Shown here: one piece after another, positions 42,555-54,828 of the stretch
Layout of the letters: each line of letters opens with the position of its first letter
Numbering within the stretch: position 1 is the first letter of the stretch
Origin: Rhizobium sp. 9140
Lineage (GTDB): Bacteria > Pseudomonadota > Alphaproteobacteria > Rhizobiales > Rhizobiaceae
Length of the DNA: 64,000 nt
Direction: 5' to 3'
NCBI RefSeq assembly: GCF_900067135.1
Contig: NZ_FJUR01000002.1
Location: 609,501-673,500 of the forward strand
Program-made: the position numbers and the translations under genes
Notes under the pieces: generated by a model
The model's database searches: none
Told to the model about the DNA's origin: nothing
What the model saw: the letters and a program-made list of their open reading frames with translations, nothing else

Positions 42555-43358
42555 TCAACGCAGCGTTTCCACGACGTCCATGAACCGCTTGACCCGATTT
42601 GCGTCGACCGCATTCCATGTATTTCCGTCGATCTTGAAGTGGGTGCCAATCACGCAACCCTGCGCCATCGAGAAGACATCGCGGATGTTGTCGATGTTGA
42701 CGCCGGTATTGGCGAAGACGGGCACATCCTGAACGGTTTCGCACACCTCCCGGAGGTCGGATTCGTTGGCGGGCTGTCCCGTGATGGGGCCGGACACCAG
42801 AATTGCGTCGGCAACCGACGAGAAGACCGCACTTTTGGCACGCAATGCGATCGGGCGCTGATCGAGCGAGTAAGCGAATTCGGCATTGATATTGAACAGC
42901 ATCTTCATATCGCTCCGGCCGAGATTGGCGCGAAGACGGGCGGCGCCACCGCAATCCGGCTGCCACAGTCCCATGTCGGATGCAAACAGGCCAGTGAAGA
43001 TTTCGCGGACAAAACTTGCACCTGTCACCGCGCCGATTGCGACGCTCGACAGGGGATCCCAGAGATAGTTGACGCCGAATGGTACCCTCAACAGGGGCTT
43101 GGTTGCCTGCACGACAGCGGTCATTGCTGCGATGCTTTCCGGCGACCCCTTGAACACGTAAGGCCGATCGTTCTCGTTTCCGAACATGATCGCATCGACA
43201 CCACCGGCCTGAAGCTTCTCGACGTCGCGGGCAACGTCATCGATCAGCTTCTGCAGTCCACCATCGGCGTTGTAAAGCGGCGAACCTGGAAGGGCGCCGA
43301 TATGGGCCATCGCGATAACAGCCTTCTTGCGATCTCCGAAACACTCAAAAACCATCAT
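42555..43358 (-). CDS. BtpA/SgcQ-family protein
   Basis: 267-aa TIM-barrel protein of the BtpA family. Motifs KAVIAMAHIGALPGSPLYN, GGVDAIMFGNENDRPY, PFGVNYLWDPLSSVAIGAVTGASFVREIFTG, and VPVFANTGVNIDNIRDVFS are characteristic. BtpA was named for photosystem I assembly in cyanobacteria, whereas SgcQ sits in an uncharacterised sugar operon of E. coli, so an enzyme acting on a sugar phosphate is more likely here. Start at 43358 with AAAGGA; 43355 is equally possible. First gene of the kinase/HAD operon. Confidence 0.85.
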   Translation of the reverse strand: MMVFECFGDRKKAVIAMAHIGALPGSPLYNADGGLQKLIDDVARDVEKLQAGGVDAIMFGNENDRPYVFKGSPESIAAMTAVVQATKPLLRVPFGVNYLWDPLSSVAIGAVTGASFVREIFTGLFASDMGLWQPDCGGAARLRANLGRSDMKMLFNINAEFAYSLDQRPIALRAKSAVFSSVADAILVSGPITGQPANESDLREVCETVQDVPVFANTGVNIDNIRDVFSMAQGCVIGTHFKIDGNTWNAVDANRVKRFMDVVETLR

Positions 43359-43496
43359 TAAATCCTTTGGCATCGCCATGTTCTGCCGCTTCATGACCAT
43401 GAGCGGCTTCAATTATGTCCGTGACACGCTCCCCGACCGGGAGCTTGAGCTGCGAACCGGCAGAGGTTCAACCAAGAGCCGCATCCGTCATCTGCT

Positions 43497-43535
43497 CAAA
43501 AAACATAAACAGCAAAACAAACATAATCAAACACA
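43497..43535. promoter_or_regulatory. AT-rich promoter core with CAAACA repeats between BtpA and SDR genes
   Basis: CAAACAT at 43518-43524 and CAAACAC at 43528-43534 form a direct repeat of exactly 10 bp, and a CAAAAAACATA variant begins at 43497. The core lies between the divergent BtpA-family (start 43358) and SDR (start 43598) genes, so one operator array could control both. Confidence 0.55.
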
Positions 43536-43597
43536 AAAAACATTTGCGAAGGTAGATTTTGTTGGATACGCTTTTGAGAAGCGATAGAGGAGCCGAT

Positions 43598-44383
43598 ATG
43601 CAGCAACCCGTTTTTCCCGAGCTTAAGGGGCGTCGTGCCTTTCTGACCGGCGGCGCCACCGGTATTGGTTTTGCCATCGCAAAGGCGTTGGCCGCTCAGG
43701 GCGTCACCATCGCTATCGCCGATATCGACGTCCCCGCGGCAGAACGAGCGGCACAATCCATTGGCGGTGGTTCGGTCGCTGTCGAGATCGATGTGCGCCG
43801 GCGCGCGTCGGTCGAAACCGCCTTTGCGCGCGCGATATCCCTGATCGGAGGCTGCGAGATCGTCATTGCCAATGCCGGCGTTTCCACAATGCAGAAGGCG
43901 CTGGAGTTGACCGATGAGGAATGGGACTTCAACTTCGACGTCAACACCCGCGGCATTTTTCTGACAAACCAGATCGCCGGGCGGCATCTGGTGGCGCAGG
44001 GAAGCGGCTGCATCGTCAACACGGCATCTCTCGCCGCAAAAGTCGGCGCACCGCTGCTGGCTCACTATTCCGCCAGCAAGTTCGCGGTTCTCGGATGGAC
44101 ACAGGCTTTTGCGCGCGAACTCGCTTCGGACGGCATTCGCGTGAATGCGGTATGCCCCGGCTTCGTCAAGACCGGCATGCAGAGCCGGGAAATCGAATGG
44201 GAAGCCAGTTTGCGCGGCATCAGCGCCGAACAGGTATTTAACGAGTATGTCGGGCAGACGCCGCTGGGGCGCATCGAAACGCCGGAAGATGTCGCAGATG
44301 TCGTGGTCTTCCTGTGCTCGAACAGCGCCCGCTTCATGACGGGCCAGGGCATAAACGTGACAGGCGGCGTCTACATGACCTGA
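43598..44383 (+). CDS. SDR-family oxidoreductase
   Basis: 261-aa classical short-chain dehydrogenase. Cofactor motif TGGATGIG (about residues 17-24), NAG motif VIANAGVS, catalytic Ser in VNTASLAA, Tyr and Lys in YSASKFAVLG, and C-terminal FMTGQGINVTGGVYMT. Acidic D in IADID suggests NAD preference. ATG 43598 behind AGAGGAG. Divergent from the BtpA-family gene and probably the first step, polyol or sugar oxidation, of the DeoR-controlled pathway. Confidence 0.92.
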   Translation: MQQPVFPELKGRRAFLTGGATGIGFAIAKALAAQGVTIAIADIDVPAAERAAQSIGGGSVAVEIDVRRRASVETAFARAISLIGGCEIVIANAGVSTMQKALELTDEEWDFNFDVNTRGIFLTNQIAGRHLVAQGSGCIVNTASLAAKVGAPLLAHYSASKFAVLGWTQAFARELASDGIRVNAVCPGFVKTGMQSREIEWEASLRGISAEQVFNEYVGQTPLGRIETPEDVADVVVFLCSNSARFMTGQGINVTGGVYMT

Positions 44384-44598
44384 TCCACATCATGGTCCAT
44401 GGGCGCAAATGCCCGCACCTGTGTTCCGTCTGATGGACGAAAGCGGCCCGGAGAGCATTTCAGTTTTCAGCCGCTCGTTTCAAAACAGGTCCGGTGTCGC
44501 GCCACGCGCGTACGGGTGCAGTCGTTGTCGAGCCAGTCGCCACATTCGGTTGCGACACCTTTCCTGGCGCCTGTTATGGACGAGGCGACGGAACGTTC
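44384..44598. other. Non-coding stretch next to gene debris
   Basis: 215 nt after the SDR stop with no gene I can support. The open frames here are antisense to the aldo/keto reductase fragment. Confidence 0.35.
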
Positions 44599-44874
44599 TC
44601 AGGCGACGATCTTGCGCAGGTTCTCCTCGCTGCCCCAGGACAGAGCTCTTCTCTTTGGCCCATCCGGATCGGGGCTGCTGACCGTGTCGGACTGACCGAG
44701 CTGGTAGATATCTGCCGTGTCGATAAAATTACCGCCAGCCTCGGCATAATGGTTGAAAACAGCCGTACTATCGTCAGCATTGGCGCCATGCCCCCAGCCC
44801 GTACCGAAATTGCCCGTGCCGAGGGCAATCTGCGAAACGCGAAGACCGGTTTTTCCGAACGATGTGTACTTCAC
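44599..44874 (-). pseudogene. Aldo/keto reductase N-terminal fragment
   Basis: About 92 codons from a GTG at 44874. VKYTSFGKTGLRVSQIALGTGNFG and AEAGGNFIDTADIYQLGQSD are the first barrel strands of an aldo/keto reductase. After about residue 65 the sequence (DPDGPKRRALSWGSEENLRKIVA) no longer follows the family and ends. The other two thirds, including the catalytic Lys and His, are missing. Likely the head of a gene fused by deletion to an unrelated tail. Confidence 0.7.
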
Positions 44875-44980
44875 AAGATTTTCTTTCATCCGAACCATGG
44901 AAAGACGTGACCGATGCGGCTGCAAGGCGATGGGCCACCTCCACGAAACGGCTTGGTGCCGTGACGTTCTCCTTTGCCAT
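44774..44980 (-). pseudogene. Gene start with strong RBS running out of frame into the AKR fragment
   Basis: ATG 44980 is preceded by AAGGAGG and an imperfect 36-bp operator-like dyad, so a real gene once began here. The first residues (MAKENVTAPSRFVEVAHRL) resemble the start of some alpha/beta hydrolases, but the match breaks after about 15 residues. The frame then overlaps the AKR fragment in another phase. Probably the 5' end of a lost gene. The family is uncertain. Confidence 0.4.
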
Positions 44981-45004
44981 GACAACCTCCTTGGAAGGCC
45001 GCCG

Positions 45005-45040
45005 ACTATTGTTAATGATGATGGCTATCATCATAATAGT
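45005..45040. promoter_or_regulatory. Imperfect dyad ACTATT..ATGATGAT-N4-ATCATCAT-AATAGT
   Basis: Inverted repeat with arms ATGATGAT/ATCATCAT around GGCT and outer arms ACTATT (45005-45010) and AATAGT (45035-45040); a 4-nt insert breaks the left arm. It sits 25 bp before the orphan start at 44980. It resembles a TetR-type operator. No matching regulator is left nearby. Confidence 0.5.
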
Positions 45041-45195
45041 CAAGCACGAGCGACGACCAACGTCATTCTCAGAATGGTGCGGCTATACGAGACAAGGATT
45101 TTACCGCCTGTGACGCCGGCATCGTTCCTCTTCAAGGCAAGCAGGATGACCAAGCCGACGACGCACGTCAGCTGACAAGGCGACCGCAAAAGCGG

Positions 45196-45459
45196 TCATC
45201 CATTGACGTCTACGCCCATGCAACTCTGAACCCGTCCCTCAAGGAGCCTGCGCGCAATGTCGGGCACCTCGGCCAGCCCGATGACGTTCGTCGTGCGGGC
45301 GAGCTTGGCAAGATCGAAATCGCGGGACAGACGCAACCAGGCCTTCACGCGAACAGATTGCGGGGCGCTGACGGAATCGATACCGGCAAGCGTGGTCGCG
45401 TTGTTCGCGTCCCTCCGTTCCCGGATTCTACGACCGATGAAAAGCTTTCCGATGGCCAT
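45196..45459 (-). pseudogene. Chimera of PccR-like regulator start and AcuI-like reductase tail
   Basis: 87 codons. Residues 1 to about 20 (MAIGKLFIGRRIRERRDANN) read as the beginning of an XRE/ScfR-family regulator such as PccR. From about residue 25 the sequence (LAGIDSVSAPQSVRVKAW, FDLAKLARTTNVIGLAEVPDIARRLLEGRVQ, VDVNG) is the C-terminal end of an acrylyl-CoA reductase of the MDR family. The junction is in frame. Both genes belong to propionate/3-hydroxypropionate metabolism and the divergent neighbour is pccB, so a deletion has removed the regulator core and most of acuI. Confidence 0.7.
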
Positions 45460-45588
45460 GTCCGCTACTTCGCAGAATCTATTGTGCATTTTCCTATTTT
45501 ACACACGCATGCACGATCAAGTGTTTTGTGAAACCCGTCCCTGCGTTACAAATGTGCGCACCCCGTAACGCCTTGAAGTGGAAATGAC

Positions 45589-47121
45589 ATGCGATCCGTT
45601 CTTGAACAGCTTGAGTCACGACGGGCCGAAGCAAGGCTCGGGGGCGGTCAGAAGCGCATCGATGCCCAGCACGGCAAAGGCAAACTTACGGCACGCGAGC
45701 GGATCGAGGTTCTTTTGGATGAGGGCTCGTTCGAAGAGTACGACATGTATGTGACCCACCGTGCCGTTGATTTCGGAATGGCCGGTCAGAAGATTGCCGG
45801 CGACGGGGTCGTGACGGGCTGGGGCACGATCAACGGCCGGCAGGTCTATGTCTTCTCCCAGGATTTCACCGTTCTCGGCGGTTCCCTGTCGGAAACGCAC
45901 GCGCAAAAAATCTGCAAGATCATGGATATCGCGGTCAAGGTCGGCGCACCGGTGATCGGCCTCAACGATAGCGGAGGCGCCCGCATTCAGGAGGGGGTCG
46001 CATCGCTGGCCGGCTATGCCGACGTGTTCAAGCGCAATGTCGACGCCTCCGGCGTCATCCCCCAGATTTCGGTGATTATGGGACCGTGTGCCGGCGGGGC
46101 GGTCTATTCGCCGGCCATGACTGACTTCATTTTCATGGTTCGCGACAGTTCCTACATGTTCGTGACCGGCCCGGATGTCGTGAAGACGGTGACCAACGAG
46201 ATCGTCACCGCCGAGGAACTGGGCGGTGCGCGAACCCACACCACAAAATCATCCGTCGCGGACGGCGCCTTTGAAAACGACGTGGAAGCACTCGAGCAGA
46301 TCCGTTTACTGTTCGACTTCCTGCCTCTCAACAACCGCGAACAGGCGCCCGTGCGCCCATTCTTCGACGATCCCGCACGGATCGAGCACCGCCTCGACAC
46401 GCTGGTTCCGGCGGCGTCGAACAAGCCCTACGACATGCGGGAATTGATCCTGGCGGTTGCGGACGAGGGCGACTTCTTCGAGATCCAGGGAGCCTTTGCC
46501 CGCAACATCATCACCGGATTCATCCGCATAGAGGGACAGTCCGTCGGCGTCGTCGCCAATCAGCCGATGGTGCTGGCTGGCTGCCTCGATATCGATTCCG
46601 CCCGTAAGGCGGCCCGGTTCGTCCGGTTCTGCGATGCGTTCAATATTCCCATTCTGACCTTAGTCGATGTTCCCGGATTCCTTCCCGGAACGTCGCAGGA
46701 GTATGGGGGCGTCATCAAACACGGCGCCAAGCTTCTTTTCGCCTACGGTCAGGCGACAGTGCCGATGGTCACCCTGATCACGCGCAAGGCCTATGGCGGA
46801 GCCTATGACGTGATGGCCTCCAAGCACATTGGCGCCGATGTCAATTACGCCTGGCCGACAGCCGAGATCGCCGTCATGGGCGCCAAAGGCGCCACCGAAA
46901 TCCTGTACCGGTCGGAGCTTGGCGATCCCGACAAGATCGCAGCCCGCACCCGGGAATACGAAGAACGGTTTGCCAATCCCTTCGTTGCCGCAGAGCGCGG
47001 TTTCATCGATGAGGTCATCATGCCGCATTCGTCCCGCCGCCGCATTGCCCGTGCCTTTGCCTCGCTGCGCAACAAGCAAAGTCATGTGCATTGGCGCAAG
47101 CACGACACGATACCCTTGTGA
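45589..47121 (+). CDS. pccB: Propionyl-CoA carboxylase beta subunit (carboxyltransferase)
   Basis: 510-aa carboxyltransferase subunit that moves CO2 from biotin to propionyl-CoA, giving methylmalonyl-CoA. The two crotonase-like domains are visible. The first carries [20 protein letters not shown] and [14 protein letters not shown], with the oxyanion-hole [13 protein letters not shown]. The second carries [17 protein letters not shown] and [12 protein letters not shown]. Length is that of PccB. ATG 45589 with GGAAA upstream. First gene of a pathway operon with pccA, methylmalonyl-CoA mutase and epimerase. The usual divergent pccR regulator is represented only by the remnant at 45.2-45.5 kb. 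Confidence 0.95.
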   Translation: MRSVLEQLESRRAEARLGGGQKRIDAQHGKGKLTARERIEVLLDEGSFEEYDMYVTHRAVDFGMAGQKIAGDGVVTGWGTINGRQVYVFSQDFTVLGGSLSETHAQKICKIMDIAVKVGAPVIGLNDSGGARIQEGVASLAGYADVFKRNVDASGVIPQISVIMGPCAGGAVYSPAMTDFIFMVRDSSYMFVTGPDVVKTVTNEIVTAEELGGARTHTTKSSVADGAFENDVEALEQIRLLFDFLPLNNREQAPVRPFFDDPARIEHRLDTLVPAASNKPYDMRELILAVADEGDFFEIQGAFARNIITGFIRIEGQSVGVVANQPMVLAGCLDIDSARKAARFVRFCDAFNIPILTLVDVPGFLPGTSQEYGGVIKHGAKLLFAYGQATVPMVTLITRKAYGGAYDVMASKHIGADVNYAWPTAEIAVMGAKGATEILYRSELGDPDKIAARTREYEERFANPFVAAERGFIDEVIMPHSSRRRIARAFASLRNKQSHVHWRKHDTIPL

Positions 47122-47126
47122 GCGCC

Positions 47127-47303
47127 ATGCCGAGCATTCTAGACATGAGAGACGCCGTTGCGCGCGATACAGCATTCGCCATGCGGCTGGAGGACTGCCG
47201 GATGTGCAGGGGCGCGGCATCGGTCGCCGGATCGTCGATCAACGCGAAGGCCATCACAAGGGAACGGTCGCCAGACCCCAACAGCGCTTCAGTCGCGGGA
47301 TAA
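47127..47303 (+). CDS. Possible small protein between pccB and pccA
   Basis: 58-codon frame from ATG 47127, 5 nt after the pccB stop, ending just before pccA. Sequence (MPSILDMRDAVARDTAFAMRLEDCRMCRG..) has no family I recognise. No good RBS. The 185-nt gap is unusual for an otherwise tight operon and could be a remnant or spacer rather than a gene. Confidence 0.25.
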   Translation: MPSILDMRDAVARDTAFAMRLEDCRMCRGAASVAGSSINAKAITRERSPDPNSASVAG

Positions 47304-47306
47304 CCC

Positions 47307-51451
<4,145 letters not shown>

Positions 51452-51457
51452 GGCAGC

Positions 51458-51868
51458 ATGTTAGGACCCATCAATCACATCGCAATCGCGGTCCCGGACC
51501 TGACTGCAGCCATATCGCTCTACGAGGCTCTGGGGGCGCAGGTATCCAAGCCACAGGATCTGCCCGAACACGGTGTCACCGTCGTCTTCATCGCATTGCC
51601 GAATACGAAGATCGAGCTTCTGTATCCCCTCGGTGAGAATTCGCCGATAGCGTCTTTCCTCGCAAAGAACCCGTCGGGCGGGATTCACCACCTTTGCTTC
51701 GAGGTGAGCGACATCGAGGGCACGGGCCAGAAAATGCAAGACATCGGGGTTCGTATCCTCGGCTCCGGTGAGCCGAAGATCGGCGCGCATGGCCTTCCCG
51801 TCTTGTTTGCGCATCCCAAGGATTTTTGCGGAACGCTCGTGGAGTTTGAACAGGTCGCAAGGCCGTAA
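51458..51868 (+). CDS. mce: Methylmalonyl-CoA epimerase
   Basis: 136-aa vicinal-oxygen-chelate enzyme that converts (S)- to (R)-methylmalonyl-CoA, linking carboxylase and mutase. Metal ligands are visible: His in INHIAIAV, His in GIHHLCFEV and Glu in TLVEFEQV; the two glyoxalase-like modules are at about 1-60 and 70-132. Starts 6 nt after the mutase stop behind GAGG. Last gene of the operon. Confidence 0.93.
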   Translation: MLGPINHIAIAVPDLTAAISLYEALGAQVSKPQDLPEHGVTVVFIALPNTKIELLYPLGENSPIASFLAKNPSGGIHHLCFEVSDIEGTGQKMQDIGVRILGSGEPKIGAHGLPVLFAHPKDFCGTLVEFEQVARP

Positions 51869-51904
51869 AGGGTCTGCATTGCCAGACAGGATCGCGGGAC
51901 CGGA

Positions 51905-51928
51905 TTGGCCCCATGTGCCAGGGGCCAA
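51905..51928 (+). terminator. Hairpin after the propionate operon
   Basis: Perfect 8-bp stem TTGGCCCC / GGGGCCAA with an 8-nt loop, 37 nt after the epimerase stop. It lacks a clear T-tract, so it may act as terminator or 3' stabiliser. Confidence 0.55.
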
Positions 51929-51947
51929 CCCGAACGAGAGACCGCTC

Positions 51948-52195
51948 TTACCAGACCGAGCGCCCGCCATCGATCAACACGGTCTGGCCGGAATATAGGC
52001 GCCGCCCGGTGAGGCGAGCAGAATGGCAGCGCCAACGATGTCATCGACCGTTGCGATGCGTCCAGCCGGGATTTTCGCCAACAAGGCCTTTTCCCGCGCA
52101 TCATCGCTCCAGATCTCTTTGGAGAACGCGGTCCGGACAATCGATGGTGAGATCGCATTGGCGATGCCATCGAGACTAGCCCGTACGATCAAGCC
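51948..52195 (-). pseudogene. SDR C-terminal remnant with frameshift
   Basis: On the minus strand, IANAISPSIVRTAFSKEIW, REKALLAKIPAGRIATVDDIVGAAILLASPGGAY is the C-terminal third of a short-chain dehydrogenase. The final SGQTVLIDGGRSVW is present but in another frame, so one base was gained or lost near 51998. The cofactor and catalytic parts are missing, cut off where the isochorismatase fragment begins. Confidence 0.7.
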
Positions 52196-52467
52196 CAGTT
52201 CCCATCAGCGCACTGTGACGGCGTCCTGAAAACAGCATCGGGCGCAATGCGGAGAGGCGCCAGAGCCGTTACAAACCCGAAGGCCTCGGAAAAGAGGCCG
52301 CTGTCTTCGACATGAAAGATCTGGACAACGGGGATCCCCGCAGCCTCCGCCCCATCGATCAGCGCCTGCTGCCGCCCGATAGAGGCTGGCACCATCTCGT
52401 CGTCCCAATAGTCGCGATGCCGGAAGGACCCTGGAGCGTCGATGACGATCAGTGCCGTGTCGGACAT
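52189..52467 (-). pseudogene. Isochorismatase-like N-terminal remnant
   Basis: 93 codons from ATG 52467. MSDTALIVIDAPGSFRHRDYW keeps the family's first strand with Asp in VIDAPGSF, and AGIPVVQIFHVE and FVTALAPLRIAPDAVFR follow. The sequence then stops matching (TPSQCADGNWA) and ends at the SDR fragment. The catalytic Lys and Cys are gone. Joined tail to tail fragment with the SDR remnant, consistent with one deletion. Confidence 0.65.
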
Positions 52468-52842
52468 TGTCCTTCCCCAAAGTGTTGCTATAGCGGTATT
52501 CTACGCTCTGTACCTTAAGAACAAAGGTCCCTTCCGGACGACAAGCGGACAATCACGCCAGAATGTTGGAACCTGTTTGATCTCATCATCGTCAGCCGAG
52601 TGACGGAGCTATCTGCGATCCCGACGACTCCCATCGGATCGTTGATATGCGTCGGGATTCGTCGGCGATCGTGATGCGTTGAAGCAGGCTGCTGCTCATA
52701 GCAACCGGATCATCCCGAACGCGTCCGTCTCCTGACGTTTTCCTTGCGGAATATTTTTCTTTTCGCTTGTAAAATTTTTGTCCGTTGTGAATTTGGAAGA
52801 GGTGGAAAGACCCGCCGAGGCGACGACGAGCAGGAAGCATCC
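52468..52842. other. 375 nt without a gene, upstream of the LacI-type regulator
   Basis: Holds the promoter of the LacI-type gene and one clean inverted repeat, ATCCCGACG / CGTCGGGAT at 52619-52627 and 52651-52659 (9 bp, 23-nt spacer), of unknown role. AT-rich sequence lies at 52740-52800. No coding region supported. Confidence 0.45.
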
Positions 52843-53877
52843 GTGGCAAAGAAAAGCTACAAGTCGATGGACGAATTCGCCGGTGCTTGCGGCGTTTCGC
52901 GCCCGACGCTGTCGAAGTATTTCCACGATCCGTCGAACGTCAAGGAGGTTACGCGCAAACGCATCGAGGCTGCGTTGAAGAAGTCGAACTTCGAGCCCAA
53001 TCTCTTTGCCCGGCATCTCAACCGCAAACGCACGCGCAACATCGGCGTGCTCGTTCCCACCATCTCCGATCCTTTCTACGTGCAGGTCGTCACACTCATT
53101 GAACTGGAACTCCGCGCCCGCGGATTCTGGCCCATTCAGATTTCGTGCCACACACGGCCCGACCTGGAAGAGGAAGCGATCCGGACGCTCCTGGCACTGA
53201 AGGTCGCCGGCGCCATCGTCGCGCCGCTGGGTGCCGGGTCCCGGGCATCGACGCTCCAGAGACTGACGGACACGATCCCCGTCGTCTGTTTCGACAGTCC
53301 CGCAAGCTTCGACCTGCCCTATGTCGGCAACGACAATGCCCAGAGTGTTGCGGCCATGGTGCAGTATCTCTGCCGCTCGGGCGAGCCGCCGGTCTTTCTG
53401 GAAATTCCGCAGGTCAACGAAAACTCCGGCGAGCGGCAGGAAAGCTATCGGGCGACGATGCTGAAGGAAGGACATGAACCGCTGGTGATCGACTGCGAGA
53501 CGCCGGCATCCTGGGAATTCGAGCGGCTGGGCTTCGAGCAGATGCAGACGATCCTGAAGCGGGACGGCCTTCCCGGTCGTACGCTCTTCTGCGCCAACGA
53601 TCGCTTCGCCTTCGGGGCGATGGCCGCGGCCTTTGCGGCCGGGCTGAAGATCGGGCGGGGAGAGGGCTGCGACGTGCGGATCGCCGGCCATGACGACCAT
53701 CCGCTCAGCCGCTACACATGCCCGCCTTTGACGACCATGGCGCAAAACGCAGGCGCCATCGCCGCGACGAGCGTCGAGATCCTTCTGCGCCGGATCGACG
53801 ATCTTGACGAGGGGCGCCCGATGCAGGACGACAAGGTCATCCTCGAGGCAACGCTGGTCATGCGGGAGTCCGCCTGA
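52843..53877 (+). CDS. LacI-family transcriptional regulator
   Basis: 344-aa repressor. The HTH (YKSMDEFAGACGVSRPTLSKYFHDPSNVKEVTRKRIEAAL, about 5-45) is followed by a two-lobed effector domain (RNIGVLVPTISDPFYVQVV; PLSRYTCPPLTTMAQNA near the end). The start is GTG 52843 behind AGGAAG; the frame is open further upstream but lacks HTH character there. Probable regulator of the divergent hydrolase/dehydrogenase genes and the 56.3-61.5 kb operon. Confidence 0.9.
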   Translation: MAKKSYKSMDEFAGACGVSRPTLSKYFHDPSNVKEVTRKRIEAALKKSNFEPNLFARHLNRKRTRNIGVLVPTISDPFYVQVVTLIELELRARGFWPIQISCHTRPDLEEEAIRTLLALKVAGAIVAPLGAGSRASTLQRLTDTIPVVCFDSPASFDLPYVGNDNAQSVAAMVQYLCRSGEPPVFLEIPQVNENSGERQESYRATMLKEGHEPLVIDCETPASWEFERLGFEQMQTILKRDGLPGRTLFCANDRFAFGAMAAAFAAGLKIGRGEGCDVRIAGHDDHPLSRYTCPPLTTMAQNAGAIAATSVEILLRRIDDLDEGRPMQDDKVILEATLVMRESA

Positions 53878-53880
53878 TTT

Positions 53881-54828
53881 TTATCGTCGTGCCTGGCTGT
53901 TTCCTGCATCGAACGCAGCCCATGCCACGGCGGCGGCCTCCAGAGCCTCTCGCGCCTGCGGAATGATGCCGCCCATGGAGACGAAGCCGTGAATCTGACC
54001 CGGCCAGGTTCTGACGATCACCGTTGCCTCCCTCTGCAAGCGCTTGGCATAGGCCGCACCCTCGTCGTAGAGCACATCATGACCGGCAAGAGCGACGAAC
54101 GCCGGGGCAACGCCGTGCAACGATGACGCCAGCAGCGGAGACAGGCGCCAGTCCGTCCTGTCGGCATCTTCCGGCAGATAGTGCGCGCGAAACCAGGCCA
54201 TGCCGGCGGCGGTGAGGCCGAAATCCTGCGCATAGCGGCGATAGCTGTCGGAGTCTTGGGCCTGATCCGTCACGGGATAGATCAGGATCTGCGCCGTCAG
54301 TCGCGGCGCCGTGCCGTCCCGCGCCATCAGCGCCAGAACAGCCGCAAGGTTTCCGCCGGCACTGTCGCCGCCGACCGCGATGCGGGCGGGGTCGATGCCG
54401 TAGCGCTCGCCGTGTGCCGCCATGTCGGCGAGGACCGCGGCACAGTCGTCGATCGCCGCGGGAAACGGATCATCGGGCGCGAGCCGGTAATCGGGCGAGA
54501 CAACGACGGCACCTGCCAGATTGGCAAGGATGCGGCAGATATCCTCATGGCTCTCCGGCGCCCCGATAACCCATCCGCCGCCGTGAAGGTAGAGAAGGGC
54601 CGGCGCGCGTTCGACTGGCGCGCCCTGCCCGCGCCAAATGCGGAGACGCAATGGCCCAAGAAAGCGTTCCTCCGTCGCCGCTACGTCTTCGAGCGGCTTC
54701 TGCAGCGGGGCGAATCCTTCGAGAAAGCCGCTGCGGGCCTCCGCCGGCGATAGCGTCTCGATAGGTGGCGCATTGTCGCTGGCGGCCATATCGAGGAGGC
54801 ACTTGGCAGAGATATCGAGCCCGGTCAT
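53881..54828 (-). CDS. Alpha/beta hydrolase, hormone-sensitive-lipase-like esterase
   Basis: 315-aa esterase of the HSL/AES family. The oxyanion-hole motif is LYLHGGGWVIG (about 79-88), the nucleophile elbow GGDSAGGN, with catalytic Asp in AGHDVLYDEG and His in QIHGFVSM. Cytoplasmic, since no signal is seen. ATG overlaps the Gfo/Idh stop (ATGA). May remove an acyl or aglycone ester from the glycoside degraded by the cluster, which is inference. Confidence 0.88.
   Translation of the reverse strand: MTGLDISAKCLLDMAASDNAPPIETLSPAEARSGFLEGFAPLQKPLEDVAATEERFLGPLRLRIWRGQGAPVERAPALLYLHGGGWVIGAPESHEDICRILANLAGAVVVSPDYRLAPDDPFPAAIDDCAAVLADMAAHGERYGIDPARIAVGGDSAGGNLAAVLALMARDGTAPRLTAQILIYPVTDQAQDSDSYRRYAQDFGLTAAGMAWFRAHYLPEDADRTDWRLSPLLASSLHGVAPAFVALAGHDVLYDEGAAYAKRLQREATVIVRTWPGQIHGFVSMGGIIPQAREALEAAAVAWAAFDAGNSQARR

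Noticed and set aside
44494..44910. Plus-strand frame after the SDR gene
   Set aside because: Antisense to the aldo/keto reductase remnant.
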